Assembly (NCBI RefSeq): GCF_000711245.1
Contig: NZ_JOMH01000001.1
Location: forward strand, 2,660,830 to 2,724,829
Direction: 5' to 3'
Origin: Polycyclovorans algicola TG408
Lineage (GTDB): Bacteria; Pseudomonadota; Gammaproteobacteria; Nevskiales; Nevskiaceae
Length of the DNA stretch: 64,000 nucleotides
The first letter of the stretch is position 1, and the number at the start of each line of letters is the position of its first letter. Under the pieces are notes generated by a model. That model was not told the origin of the DNA. It saw nothing but the letters and a program-made list of their open reading frames with translations, and searched no databases. Shown here one piece after another: positions 1 through 8,813 of the stretch. Both the position numbers and the translations under genes were made by a program.

Positions 1-2
1 CA

Positions 3-2702
3 CTTTCGGGCGACCCGGCACGCAGCCGCATCTACAGCGATGTCAGCAAACGCGTGATGCCCGGCGGCATCGAGGCCTACCTGCCCCTTTTTTTTGACGA
101 CACCGCCTGCCTGGCCGACTACCTGCCCGACACCGCCAAGCTGTTCATCGCCTGTGACTTACGCGAACAACTGGACCGCGACTGGAAGCAGATCGGCGAG
201 CGCTTCCAGCGCTATTCCGGCGACCTGAGCCGCCCGCTGCTGCCGCCCGACAAACTCTATCTGACGCCGCGTAAGGCGCTTGATCGGCTGCTGCCGTTCG
301 AGCGCATCGAAGACCGCCCCGCCATACAGCCCTTGCCGCAAACCCCCGACGAGGTGCTGGCCTACTGCACCGCCAGCGAAGGCCGTGTGCTGTTTGTGGC
401 CGAGTCCGCGGGTCGCCGCGAGGTGTTGATCGAGCGTCTGCGCCGCAATGGCCTGGCCCCGGCGCAACTCGATGATTGGCCGGCGTTCGAGCAGCAGACC
501 AAGCGCTTCAGCGTGGTGCTGGGCCCGGTCGATGAAGGGCTGATCGACGCCCACAACGGCTACGGCATCGTCCCCGAGACCGCGCTCACCGGCCGCGCGC
601 CCACTGCCACCATCCGCCGCGCCCGGGCGCAGCGGGTCCGTGACCCCGACACCCTGCTGCGCGACCTGTCGAGCTTGCAGATTGGCGCGCCCGTGGTGCA
701 CGTGCAACAGGGTGTGGGTCGTTATCTGGGGCTGGAGCGGCTCGACGCCGGCGGCGTCGCCACCGAGTACCTGGTGCTGGAATACGGCGGCGGCGACAAG
801 CTCTATGTGCCGGTCGCCTCGCTGTCATTGATTCACCGCTACACCGGCGGCGACGATGCCACCGCGCCGCTGCACAATCTGGGCGCCGACAAATGGAAAA
901 AGGCGCGCGACAAGGCGCAGTCCAAGGCCCACGACGTGGCCGCCGAACTGCTGCAGATTCAGGCCCGGCGACAGGCACAGACCGGTCAGGCACTGGCACT
1001 GGACGAACCTGACTACCAGCGCTTCTGCGATGGCTTTCCGTTCGAGCCGACGCCTGACCAACAGAAGGCCATTGACGCGGTGCTGGCCGACCTGCTCGCC
1101 GAAAAGCCCATGGACCGAGTGGTCTGCGGCGATGTAGGGTTCGGCAAGACCGAGGTCGCGTTGCGCGCGGTATTTGCCGCCGCACGCTCGGGTCGTCAGG
1201 TGTGCGTGCTGGCGCCCACCACCCTGCTGGCCGAACAGCACGCCAAGAACTTCAATGACCGCTTCGCCGACTGGCCGATTCGCGTCGCCGCCATGTCGCG
1301 CATGCGCACCACCAAAGAGCAGAAGGCCATGCTCGATCAGCTTGAAAAAGGCTCGCTGGACGTGGTCATCGGCACCCACCGCCTGCTGCAGCCCGACGTC
1401 AAGTTCAAGGATCTGGGCCTGGTGGTGGTCGATGAAGAACACCGCTTCGGCGTTCGCCACAAGGAAAAACTCAAGAACCTGCGCGCCAACGTCGACCTGC
1501 TGACGCTCACCGCCACGCCGATCCCGCGCACCCTCAACATGAGCCTCGCCGGCCTGCGTGACCTGTCGATCATCGCCACGCCGCCGGCCAACCGCATCGC
1601 CATCAAAACCACCGTGGCCGAGTGGGATAACGGCCTGGTGGTCGAGGCCATCCAGCGTGAATTGCGACGCGGCGGGCAGGTGTACTTCCTGCACAACGAA
1701 GTCGCCGACATCGAACTGTTCGGCGCCAAGCTTGCCGAGTTGGTGCCCGAGGGCCGCATCCGCATCGCCCACGGCCAGATGCGCGAACGCGAGCTGGAAC
1801 AGGTGATGCTCGACTTCTACCACCAGCGCTTCAACATTCTGGTGTGTACCACCATCATCGAGTCGGGCATCGACGTCCCCAGCGCCAACACCATTCTCAT
1901 CGACCGCGCCGATCATCTGGGGCTGGCGCAGTTGCATCAGTTGCGCGGTCGCGTCGGGCGCAGTCATCACCGCGCCTACGCCTATCTGCTGGTGCCCAGC
2001 AAGCGCAACATGAGTCCGGATGCCGAGAAGCGGCTGACCGCCATCGAAGCGCTGGGCGAGCTGGGTTCCGGCTTCGCGCTGGCCACCCATGATCTGGAGA
2101 TTCGCGGCGCCGGCGAACTGCTGGGCGACGACCAGTCGGGCCAGATCGAAGAAATCGGCTTCACGCTCTATGCCGAGCTGCTGGCCCGCGCGGTCAAGGC
2201 CATTCAGCGTGGCGCGCTTAACGACGCACCGTTTGGCCAGAGCGAATGCGAGGTCGACCTGGGCGTGACCGCGCTGATTGCCGACGACTACCTGCCTGAC
2301 ATCGCCACCCGCCTGACCTTTTACAAGCGCATCAGCGAAGCCGCCGACGCCGACACGCTGGACGCACTCAAGGCCGAGATGATTGACCGCTTCGGCCCGC
2401 TGCCCGACGCCACCGCGCGGCTGTTCGACCAGGCCAGCCTGCGGATCGATCTGGTGGCACGTGGCTTCAGCCGCGCGCGCATCGGCGCCAAGTCGGCGGC
2501 GCTGGACTTCGGTCCGGTGGCGCGCTTCGACCCGCTGCAACTGGTCACACTGGTGCAAAAGGCCCCGAAGCTTTACCGGCTTGAAGGGCAGAAGCGCTTG
2601 CATGTACACGCCGACTTCAGCAACCCTGCCGAGCGCATCGAGCGTCTCGCGCCACTGTTCAAACTGTTGCCCCCCACTGCCCCACTGGAAGTCTCAGCCT
2701 GA
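3..2702 (+). CDS. mfd: Transcription-repair coupling factor Mfd, 3' part (5' end outside window)
   Basis: Mfd is an ATP-driven translocase that removes RNA polymerase stalled at DNA lesions and recruits UvrA for nucleotide excision repair. The frame is already open at the window edge, and the residues GDPARSRIYSD before the first internal start match the interior of Mfd, so the true start lies upstream. Visible parts in order: the end of the UvrB-like region, the RNA-polymerase-interacting module (VVHVQQGVGRYLGL), helicase motif I (GDVGFGKTEVALRA), motif II with DEEHRFG, motif VI (QLRGRVGRS) and the C-terminal autoinhibitory TRCF domain. About 899 codons are present. The stop codon overlaps the start of csiV by one base, so the two are probably co-transcribed. 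The mfd-csiV order is shared with Pseudomonas. Confidence 0.97.
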   Translation, partial: LSGDPARSRIYSDVSKRVMPGGIEAYLPLFFDDTACLADYLPDTAKLFIACDLREQLDRDWKQIGERFQRYSGDLSRPLLPPDKLYLTPRKALDRLLPFERIEDRPAIQPLPQTPDEVLAYCTASEGRVLFVAESAGRREVLIERLRRNGLAPAQLDDWPAFEQQTKRFSVVLGPVDEGLIDAHNGYGIVPETALTGRAPTATIRRARAQRVRDPDTLLRDLSSLQIGAPVVHVQQGVGRYLGLERLDAGGVATEYLVLEYGGGDKLYVPVASLSLIHRYTGGDDATAPLHNLGADKWKKARDKAQSKAHDVAAELLQIQARRQAQTGQALALDEPDYQRFCDGFPFEPTPDQQKAIDAVLADLLAEKPMDRVVCGDVGFGKTEVALRAVFAAARSGRQVCVLAPTTLLAEQHAKNFNDRFADWPIRVAAMSRMRTTKEQKAMLDQLEKGSLDVVIGTHRLLQPDVKFKDLGLVVVDEEHRFGVRHKEKLKNLRANVDLLTLTATPIPRTLNMSLAGLRDLSIIATPPANRIAIKTTVAEWDNGLVVEAIQRELRRGGQVYFLHNEVADIELFGAKLAELVPEGRIRIAHGQMRERELEQVMLDFYHQRFNILVCTTIIESGIDVPSANTILIDRADHLGLAQLHQLRGRVGRSHHRAYAYLLVPSKRNMSPDAEKRLTAIEALGELGSGFALATHDLEIRGAGELLGDDQSGQIEEIGFTLYAELLARAVKAIQRGALNDAPFGQSECEVDLGVTALIADDYLPDIATRLTFYKRISEAADADTLDALKAEMIDRFGPLPDATARLFDQASLRIDLVARGFSRARIGAKSAALDFGPVARFDPLQLVTLVQKAPKLYRLEGQKRLHVHADFSNPAERIERLAPLFKLLPPTAPLEVSA

Positions 2703-3316
2703 TGCCTTACTTTTCTCTAACGTCCCTGTTGCGCACCTTGGCCGGCGTGCTCCTCGCACTGGGCCTGGTGGGCGGCAGCGCGTTGGCCCAGGGGCCGCAA
2801 TACCGGGTCGATGTGATCGTCTTTCTTGACCGACACGCCTCCACTGAAGGCGGCCAGCCGCTACCGGGTCGCAACCTGCCGCCAGGCTTGCAGCTTGACG
2901 ACGGATTGGGTCTCGTCCAGGCGCGCATCTCGTTGTTGCCCGAAGACGACTTTGCCCTGAGCCAGCAATGGCGTCGTCTCGACAATGCCCAGCGCTACGA
3001 GCCCTTGGTGCGACTCAGTTGGCTGCAGGACAACCCGCCCGAGAAAAATGGCCCGCGCCTGCGCATCGAGGATGGCGCGGTGGTCACCTACGGCGAGGAT
3101 GGCAGCACGCCGATCCTGGCCCTGAGCGGCTCGATTGCACTCGAGATGGGCCGCTTTCTGCACATCGATGCCGACCTGCGCTACGTGTCATCAGAATCGG
3201 GGGCGCCGCGCATCTACCCGATGCGTGAACGGCGCCGCGTGCGTCGCGGCGAGCTGCATTACCTCGACAGCCCGCGACTTGGTCTTCTGGCGCGCGTGGT
3301 ACGGACTGACGACTAG
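2702..3316 (+). CDS. csiV: CsiV family peptidoglycan-binding protein
   Basis: A 204-aa exported protein with an N-terminal signal peptide (hydrophobic residues about 8-29, ending SALAQ) and the CsiV pattern YRVDVIVF near the mature N terminus. It also has the family's later segments (a WRRLDNAQRYEPLVRLSW-like stretch, then a helical HIDADLRYV region). In Vibrio, CsiV is a periplasmic peptidoglycan-binding protein needed for the LpoA/PBP1a response to D-amino acids. Here the position directly behind mfd, sharing the A of TGATG, matches the usual gammaproteobacterial arrangement. Assignment is by sequence pattern and synteny. The biochemical role is inferred from the family. Confidence 0.85.
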   Translation: MPYFSLTSLLRTLAGVLLALGLVGGSALAQGPQYRVDVIVFLDRHASTEGGQPLPGRNLPPGLQLDDGLGLVQARISLLPEDDFALSQQWRRLDNAQRYEPLVRLSWLQDNPPEKNGPRLRIEDGAVVTYGEDGSTPILALSGSIALEMGRFLHIDADLRYVSSESGAPRIYPMRERRRVRRGELHYLDSPRLGLLARVVRTDD

Positions 3317-3333
3317 GCTCGGTTGGTCACGCG

Positions 3334-3354
3334 TGTCCGATCCATTGACGGACA
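3334..3354. terminator. Weak hairpin between convergent csiV and FecR/SPOR genes
   Basis: TGTCCG and CGGACA form a 6-bp perfect stem around a 9-base loop in the 64-bp gap between two convergent genes. There is no T-tract on either strand, so if it terminates transcription it would be weak or Rho-assisted. The position is the main argument. Confidence 0.25.
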
Positions 3355-3380
3355 AGCCCAAGGCTGCAACGTCCAGGTTT

Positions 3381-4568
3381 TCAGCGCGCCGGCGGCACTG
3401 GCCAAGCACCGCTGAACCCCGCCTCCGCTTCCAGGCGCTTGGCCAGCGCGCGCGCCTCGGCGGCGTCGGCGAGACCACGCAATTGCACGCGGAACCACCG
3501 TCGCCCATTGACCGTCGCGTCCACGATATCGGGCGTGAAGCCTTTGCCGATCAGGCGCTGCTGCACCTTCAAGGCGTCTTCACGCTGACTCAGCGACGCC
3601 ACGTTCAGCGCCCATCGGCCGTCGTTGGGGGCCGGCGCGGCGCGGGGCGCCGGGCTCGTCGTTGGACGGGCACGCTCTGTGGGTTCAGGGGACGGGCGAC
3701 GCTCAGAAGGCGGCGCATTGTCGCGCGGCGCCGAACCCAACGCGCCACGAATGGCGCGATCACGGGCGTCGTCAATGCTGGGCGCTGAGGTTGCCGTTGG
3801 CTGGGGCGATGGCGCAGCGGGGCCGCGCGGCGTCAATGTTGCGGTCGGCGCTGGATCGCGAGGTGCTTGCGCCGCGGCTGACCCGACCTGCGCAACCCGG
3901 GTTTGCCCGCCCGCCAGACCGACAGCAACCGCCAGCGGCATCAGCGCACGTTGCTGACGCACGGCAACAAACTGGTCAGGCGCGATCTCCGCGTGTTGCG
4001 CCGCCGCGCCCGACATCAAGCGATAGCACGACGACGCCGTGAACACCGCCGCCTCGGCCTGGCCCGGCGTACTGATGGCCACCTGGCCTTCGGCAATGCA
4101 CAGCACGGTGCGATCGGGATGGTGCTCGACAAAATATTCACCGCTGGTGACATTGATGCGAAACGGCCCCACGTCAACCACCATCGGCCAGCGTGCGCCG
4201 AAGTCGGGGTACTTCCAAACCAGCCGCAGATAGCCGCGCTCAACCCGAAGCTGGGTCAACAGGTTGACATCAAAGGTCGAAAACGGCGTTCGCTCAAGCA
4301 CCATGGCGGTGTCAGCCCCCAACTCGACCCGGCCGTGACGGCTAATCACCAGATCAACCTCGCCCTGCTCGTCGACCACCACGCGATCAAGCGACTGCAA
4401 GGCGGTGCCTGTGGTCAGCGCCGTCGTCTTTCCCGACTCGGCTGCACGATGTTCGGCGCGCTCGGCGTGTTGGGCCACGAACACCGCCGTGCTGGCCGGC
4501 GCGGGCATGACAAACCCCAAGGCCACTATCGTGGCGAGCACCACCTGCAGACCACGTGTTCCCCTCAT
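3381..4568 (-). CDS. Exported FecR-like domain protein with C-terminal SPOR domain
   Basis: A 395-aa protein. It has a signal peptide (about residues 1-26) and then a FecR-like beta-rich region (about 45-190) with the typical VVVDEQGEVDLVISRHGRVELG type start. A long Pro/Ala/Ser/Thr-rich low-complexity linker (about 235-315) follows, then a SPOR domain (about 317-392: WALNVASLSQREDA, RRWFRVQLRG). SPOR domains bind denuded septal peptidoglycan, so a periplasmic, septum-associated role is likely. FecR-like domains outside iron signalling are common and give no specific function. It is the last gene of a long minus-strand operon and overlaps the upstream CheR-GGDEF-EAL gene by 4 bp (ATGA), which suggests translational coupling. 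No individual function is recognised. Confidence 0.8.
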   Translation of the reverse strand: MRGTRGLQVVLATIVALGFVMPAPASTAVFVAQHAERAEHRAAESGKTTALTTGTALQSLDRVVVDEQGEVDLVISRHGRVELGADTAMVLERTPFSTFDVNLLTQLRVERGYLRLVWKYPDFGARWPMVVDVGPFRINVTSGEYFVEHHPDRTVLCIAEGQVAISTPGQAEAAVFTASSCYRLMSGAAAQHAEIAPDQFVAVRQQRALMPLAVAVGLAGGQTRVAQVGSAAAQAPRDPAPTATLTPRGPAAPSPQPTATSAPSIDDARDRAIRGALGSAPRDNAPPSERRPSPEPTERARPTTSPAPRAAPAPNDGRWALNVASLSQREDALKVQQRLIGKGFTPDIVDATVNGRRWFRVQLRGLADAAEARALAKRLEAEAGFSGAWPVPPAR

Positions 4569-7489
4569 GCGGAGGGTGTCATGGCGTCGAACGGCCGACC
4601 GCGTGAGATCGCCCAGCCTTGGGCGTAATCCACTCCCATGGCATTGAGTGCGCCCAGCACCTCGATGTTTTCGACATGCTCGGCAATGGTCTTGATATTC
4701 ATCTCGTGTCCGATGCGGTTGATCGCCTCCACCATGCCGCGATCAATGGGATTCTGCATCATCGAACGAACAAAGCTGCCATCAATTTTCAGGAACGAGA
4801 CCGGCAGATTCCTCAGGTACGAGAACGACGACATGCCGACGCCGAAGTCATCGAGGGCAAAACAAAAGCCGACGTCGGTCAGTCGCTCGATGAAATTGCG
4901 CGCTTCCTTCAGGTGCGAGATTGCGGCGGTCTCGGTGAGCTCAAAACAGATTTGTTCGGCGGCCACCCCGTGGCGGTTCATGCAGTCGAGCACGAACGCG
5001 TAGAAGTCGTCGTCATTGACCGACAAGCCCGAAATATTCACCGCATAGAGCACCCCGTCAGCGGCGTGACGGCCCACGCCGGTAAAGGCCTTGTTGACCA
5101 CCCAGCGGTCGAGGGCACCCATCAGGAAATAACGCTCCGCTGCAGGAATGAACAGGCCCGGCGAGATCAGTTGACCGGGATGCTCGTCGTCCTTCATGCG
5201 GACCAGCAGTTCACGGTAAACCACCTGCCCGGGGTCGCGGCAACGGACCACATCTTCGTAATGCAGCTCGAAGCGATCAAGATCGAGCGCCCGGTTGATC
5301 CGTGACACCATGCCCATCTCGCCGCGGCGGCGGTGGATCTCGTCGCTGGCGCCGGCAATGTGCAAGCGGTCGCGCCCGGCATCTTTGGAGGCAAAGCAAG
5401 CGGCGTCAGCCTCCGAAAGGGCCACAGCGGCACTGGCGGTCTGATCAGAGATCGATGTCAGTCCGATGCTGGTGGTGAGTCCGTACTGCGAACCGTCCCA
5501 CTGGAAGCGGAAGGCGCGGGTCGCCTCCAGGATTTTTCGCATCACCTGCTCGGCGGCCTTGAGATCCTGATCGGGCATCAGCACGCCGAACTCGTCACCG
5601 CCGAGCCGCGCAAACACGTCCTGAGAGCTCAGCAAGGCGCGCAGGTGCCCGGCAAACTGGCGCAGCAGCTCATCGCCGGCAAAGTGTCCCAAAGTGTCGT
5701 TGATGACCTTGAACTGGTCGAGGTCAAGGTAGGCGAATGCGTGATGCCGATGATCACTGCGCGCCTCACTGATCATGGCCGACAGGCGACGCTCAAATTC
5801 TTCTCGGCTGAGCAGACCGGTCAGGGCGTCGTGTGTCGAGCGGTAGTTCAGCTCTTCAGCCAGCAGCACATTGACCGTGATATCGGCGACGATAAACACC
5901 GCGCCCGACGAACCATTGCCACGCCAATCGAATCGGCTGGCATCAACCCGTACCGCCAAACGTCGGCCTTCGCGGCTGACCAGCGACACCGACTCGAAAT
6001 GCAGCGACTGGCGGTCATCACCGAGCGGACCGAGCGCGAACCAATCGACATGGGCGCCGCCACCCTCAAGGATCAGCAGAATACGGTCCACCGGCTGCCC
6101 GAGCGCTTCGTCAGCGCGCCACGCGGTCATGCGCTCAGCCGCGCCAGAAAACTCGACAATGCAGCCCGCCTTGTCGGTGACGATCACCGCCTCGCGCAGC
6201 AGTGTGCCGACGAAATGGCTGCGTTGACGCTGCTCGTCAAGTGCTTGAACCAGACTGCTTTCAACGGTGTCGAGCAACAGCGTTGCCGCCGCCGCACCGC
6301 CTTCGGCACGCCGCAGGCACAGTCGCACGTCGCGAGCGCCGCCCTTGAGCCGAAAGCGGACAAGCCGCTCGGTCTGGCTGCCGGGTTCATGACCGAGCCA
6401 GTCGCTGAGGTGGCCCAGCGGGTCACGGTCGTCAATCAGATCGAGCAGATCAATGCCGACGCGCCGGTCATCAAGACGCTGTACGCGATCGCGCCAGGCC
6501 GCATTGACCGACTGGATCACGCCCGCGGCATCCAGGAGGGCGGCCGACTCACGGCTCATCTCGAAAACGCTGTTCAGCGCCGACAGCGCGCCCTCAGACG
6601 CAATGGGGGCTGGCGGCTGCGCCTGGCGCGACGCGTGCACCCCGGGTTGTCGTCGTTCAATGCGGCGGAACAGACCGGACAAGTCGCCTTCAACCACGCT
6701 GACCTCGACAAACAGGTCGCGGTGCATCAAGCCCGCTTCGTTATCGGAGACGACCAGTCGGCCGTGCGGGGCCAGCGCCGCATGCAAATACTCGAGTAAC
6801 TGGCGCTGGGCCTGCATGTCGAGCGTGGTGAGCAGGCCACGGCAGCTGATCAGATCGACGCTCAGTCGCGGCAGTGGGTCCAGGAGCGCCTGGCGCACGA
6901 ACTGGCAGCGGCGCATCACCTCGGGGGCGAAGCGCATCACGCCATCGCCCTCATCGTCTTGCCGCGTCCAGGCTTGCAACACCTTGGGAATGCCCTTGCG
7001 TGCGTCGGGCGCCAGCCGCCCCTCGCGCGCGATGCTCAGCGCCGATATGTCGCTGTCGGTGCCGATCACCGTGACCTCGGTCAGGCCGGCCTTAAGCGAC
7101 ATCAATGCGAAGGCGAAAACCTCCTCCCCGGTGGAACAGCCAGGCACCCAAACAATGCGGCTGCGCGGCGCGGCGGCCCAACTGCCCAGCAACGAAAACG
7201 CGCCGGAAAACAGCCGTGGGTCGCGAAACAGCGGTACTGCCGGTGGCCGCAGTGCCTGCCCGAGCCGTTCACATTCGCCGACCGACATGGCCAGACGGTC
7301 GGCATATTGGTCCAGACTGGAGAGAGACAGCGTGCGTTTGCGCTTGTCCAGGCGCGCCAGCATCAGGTCGCGTTTGAAAAGCCCTATGTCGAGCCCCAAA
7401 GCGGCACGCATTCGTTCGGTGATGCGTCCCAGCGCCGCGGTGTCGGCGACGCTGAGCGCAGCGGAATCGACGGATCCGGGGTCGGTCAT
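4565..7489 (-). CDS. CheR-PAS-PAS-GGDEF-EAL multidomain c-di-GMP signalling protein
   Basis: A 974-aa protein without transmembrane segments. Domain order: CheR-type methyltransferase (about 15-275) with the SAM motif GCSTGEE at 117-123, PAS-like regions (about 300-410 and 430-540), GGDEF (about 545-710, intact GGDEF at 630-634) and EAL (about 725-970, motif written ELL at 760-762). Downstream EAL residues (FELTE, LDDFG, KIDGSFV, AEHVE) are kept, so phosphodiesterase activity is plausible. The inhibitory I-site RxxD is absent (SSQD). In the CheR part the usual CRN motif reads CRG (216-218), so methylation may be lost. An upstream extension to 7612 is possible but would lie inside the neighbouring gene. 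The ATG at 7489 overlaps its stop by 4 bp and is preferred. It is in an operon with peptidoglycan and purine recycling genes. Confidence 0.92.
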   Translation of the reverse strand: MTDPGSVDSAALSVADTAALGRITERMRAALGLDIGLFKRDLMLARLDKRKRTLSLSSLDQYADRLAMSVGECERLGQALRPPAVPLFRDPRLFSGAFSLLGSWAAAPRSRIVWVPGCSTGEEVFAFALMSLKAGLTEVTVIGTDSDISALSIAREGRLAPDARKGIPKVLQAWTRQDDEGDGVMRFAPEVMRRCQFVRQALLDPLPRLSVDLISCRGLLTTLDMQAQRQLLEYLHAALAPHGRLVVSDNEAGLMHRDLFVEVSVVEGDLSGLFRRIERRQPGVHASRQAQPPAPIASEGALSALNSVFEMSRESAALLDAAGVIQSVNAAWRDRVQRLDDRRVGIDLLDLIDDRDPLGHLSDWLGHEPGSQTERLVRFRLKGGARDVRLCLRRAEGGAAAATLLLDTVESSLVQALDEQRQRSHFVGTLLREAVIVTDKAGCIVEFSGAAERMTAWRADEALGQPVDRILLILEGGGAHVDWFALGPLGDDRQSLHFESVSLVSREGRRLAVRVDASRFDWRGNGSSGAVFIVADITVNVLLAEELNYRSTHDALTGLLSREEFERRLSAMISEARSDHRHHAFAYLDLDQFKVINDTLGHFAGDELLRQFAGHLRALLSSQDVFARLGGDEFGVLMPDQDLKAAEQVMRKILEATRAFRFQWDGSQYGLTTSIGLTSISDQTASAAVALSEADAACFASKDAGRDRLHIAGASDEIHRRRGEMGMVSRINRALDLDRFELHYEDVVRCRDPGQVVYRELLVRMKDDEHPGQLISPGLFIPAAERYFLMGALDRWVVNKAFTGVGRHAADGVLYAVNISGLSVNDDDFYAFVLDCMNRHGVAAEQICFELTETAAISHLKEARNFIERLTDVGFCFALDDFGVGMSSFSYLRNLPVSFLKIDGSFVRSMMQNPIDRGMVEAINRIGHEMNIKTIAEHVENIEVLGALNAMGVDYAQGWAISRGRPFDAMTPSA

Positions 7490-8244
7490 GCGGTCGCGGC
7501 GGCACCGCTGATCAAGGCCGCGATCAAGGCCTGGACCTGCGTCATGCCGCGCGCGATAGAGGCTTCGATTTCGGCGTGAATGCTGCCGCCGCCCTTGAGC
7601 CCCGCGCCCCAATTGACCGACACGGCAAGACAGGCATACGCGAGACCCTTCTCACGCGCCAGTGCCGCTTCAGGCATTCCGGTCATGCCGACCATGTCAC
7701 AACCATCGCGCTGCAAGCGGCGAATCTCGGCAGCGGTCTCGAGGCGTGGCCCGTTGGTCACCCCCAGCACGCCCTCGCCGCAAAGCGTCACGCCAGACGC
7801 TGCCGCTGCCAAACGCAGGTCGGCGCGCAGGTCGGCGTCGTAAGCGGGTGTCATCTCGACATGGTCGAGCGGCGCGCCGGGGCGACCGTCCGAATAGCTA
7901 TGCTCACGCCCGGTGGTGTAGTCAATCAGGTCCTCTGGCAAGGCCAGCCCACCGGGGGCAAGCCACTCGGCAATCCCGCCCACAGCGGCAATGGCAACCA
8001 CGCGGGTGATGCCCAGCGCGGCCAGCGCCGCGATGTTGGCGCGATAGTTGATGGCATGCGGCGGTATCTTGTGGCCGTCGCCGTGGCGTGCCAGGAAAAC
8101 CACCGACTGACCGCCGAGTCGTCCCTCGATCAGCGGCCCCGACGGCGGACCCCAGGGCGTTTCGAGGCGATGCGGTTGCACGACGTCCAGGCCCGGCCAG
8201 CGGTTGATGCCGGTGCCGCCGATGAGGGCGAGGGTGGCTGTCAT
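7486..8244 (-). CDS. S-methyl-5'-thioinosine phosphorylase (MTIP)
   Basis: A 252-aa member of the PNP/MTAP phosphorylase family. The N terminus (LALIGGTGINRWPGL), the phosphate site residues RHG and the pattern MVGMTGMPEAALAREKGL match MTIP of Pseudomonas. The later SVNWGAG replaces the MTAP aspartate-containing segment, which fits a 6-oxopurine substrate. Established pathway: methylthioadenosine from polyamine synthesis is deaminated to methylthioinosine, which this enzyme splits to hypoxanthine and methylthioribose-1-phosphate. The gene upstream encodes a hypoxanthine phosphoribosyltransferase, so the product would be salvaged directly. It overlaps its neighbours by 4 bp on both sides. Confidence 0.9.
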   Translation of the reverse strand: MTATLALIGGTGINRWPGLDVVQPHRLETPWGPPSGPLIEGRLGGQSVVFLARHGDGHKIPPHAINYRANIAALAALGITRVVAIAAVGGIAEWLAPGGLALPEDLIDYTTGREHSYSDGRPGAPLDHVEMTPAYDADLRADLRLAAAASGVTLCGEGVLGVTNGPRLETAAEIRRLQRDGCDMVGMTGMPEAALAREKGLAYACLAVSVNWGAGLKGGGSIHAEIEASIARGMTQVQALIAALISGAAATA

Positions 8245-8813
8245 GCGTCACCGCTCGCCGCGCCAACCGCATAAATGCCCGGCAGCTGGCGGAAATATTC
8301 CTTGTAGTCCATGCCGCAGCCGAACACGTAGCGATCAGGCAACGGCAAACCGACAAACTGGGCGGCCACGCCAGGGGCCTTGCGGCTGTGCCGCTTCTCG
8401 CTCAGCACCGCCGTCTTGAGGCTCGCAGGCGACTGCGCCAAAACCGCACGCTGGATCGCGAGCAGGGTGTGTCCTTCGTCAAGAATGTCATCAATGATCA
8501 ACACGTGGCGATCCGTGAGTACGGTGCTGGGCTCCACTTTCCAGACCAACTGGCTGCCCGTCGTCTCACCGCGATAGCGGGTGGCGTGCAAATAATCCAG
8601 CTCGAACGGAAAGTTCAGGCGCTTGATGATTTCGACCGTCGGAATCAACCCGCCAATCATCACGCACAGCACCACCGGATTGAGCGTGGCGTATTCGACC
8701 CGTATGGCCCGCGAGATTCGGTCGTAGGCCGCATTGACGGCGCTGGCATCGAACAGACAATCGGCGTCAAGCAGCACCGCTTGGGCCTCGGCGAAGCGGC
8801 TGGGCGTGCTCAT
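8241..8813 (-). CDS. hpt: Hypoxanthine(-guanine) phosphoribosyltransferase
   Basis: A 190-aa type I phosphoribosyltransferase. The PRPP-binding loop VLIIDDILDEGHTL (about 104-117) is clear, as is the C-terminal DRYVFGCGMDYKEYFRQLP segment of the HPRT type. It converts hypoxanthine, and perhaps guanine, plus PRPP into IMP (GMP) in the cytoplasm. It lies between nagZ and the methylthioinosine phosphorylase, with ATGA overlaps on each side. That arrangement resembles Pseudomonas and supports a role in recycling hypoxanthine released from methylthioinosine. Substrate preference between hypoxanthine and guanine cannot be read from the sequence. Confidence 0.88.
   Translation of the reverse strand: MSTPSRFAEAQAVLLDADCLFDASAVNAAYDRISRAIRVEYATLNPVVLCVMIGGLIPTVEIIKRLNFPFELDYLHATRYRGETTGSQLVWKVEPSTVLTDRHVLIIDDILDEGHTLLAIQRAVLAQSPASLKTAVLSEKRHSRKAPGVAAQFVGLPLPDRYVFGCGMDYKEYFRQLPGIYAVGAASGDA

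Noticed and set aside
825-2609. 594-codon open frame antisense to mfd
   Set aside because: It lies wholly within mfd, has no recognisable domain or ribosome site, and is expected from third-position GC bias.
5333-6799. 488-codon open frame antisense to the CheR-GGDEF-EAL gene
   Set aside because: The opposite strand encodes clear GGDEF and EAL motifs. This frame has no family features.
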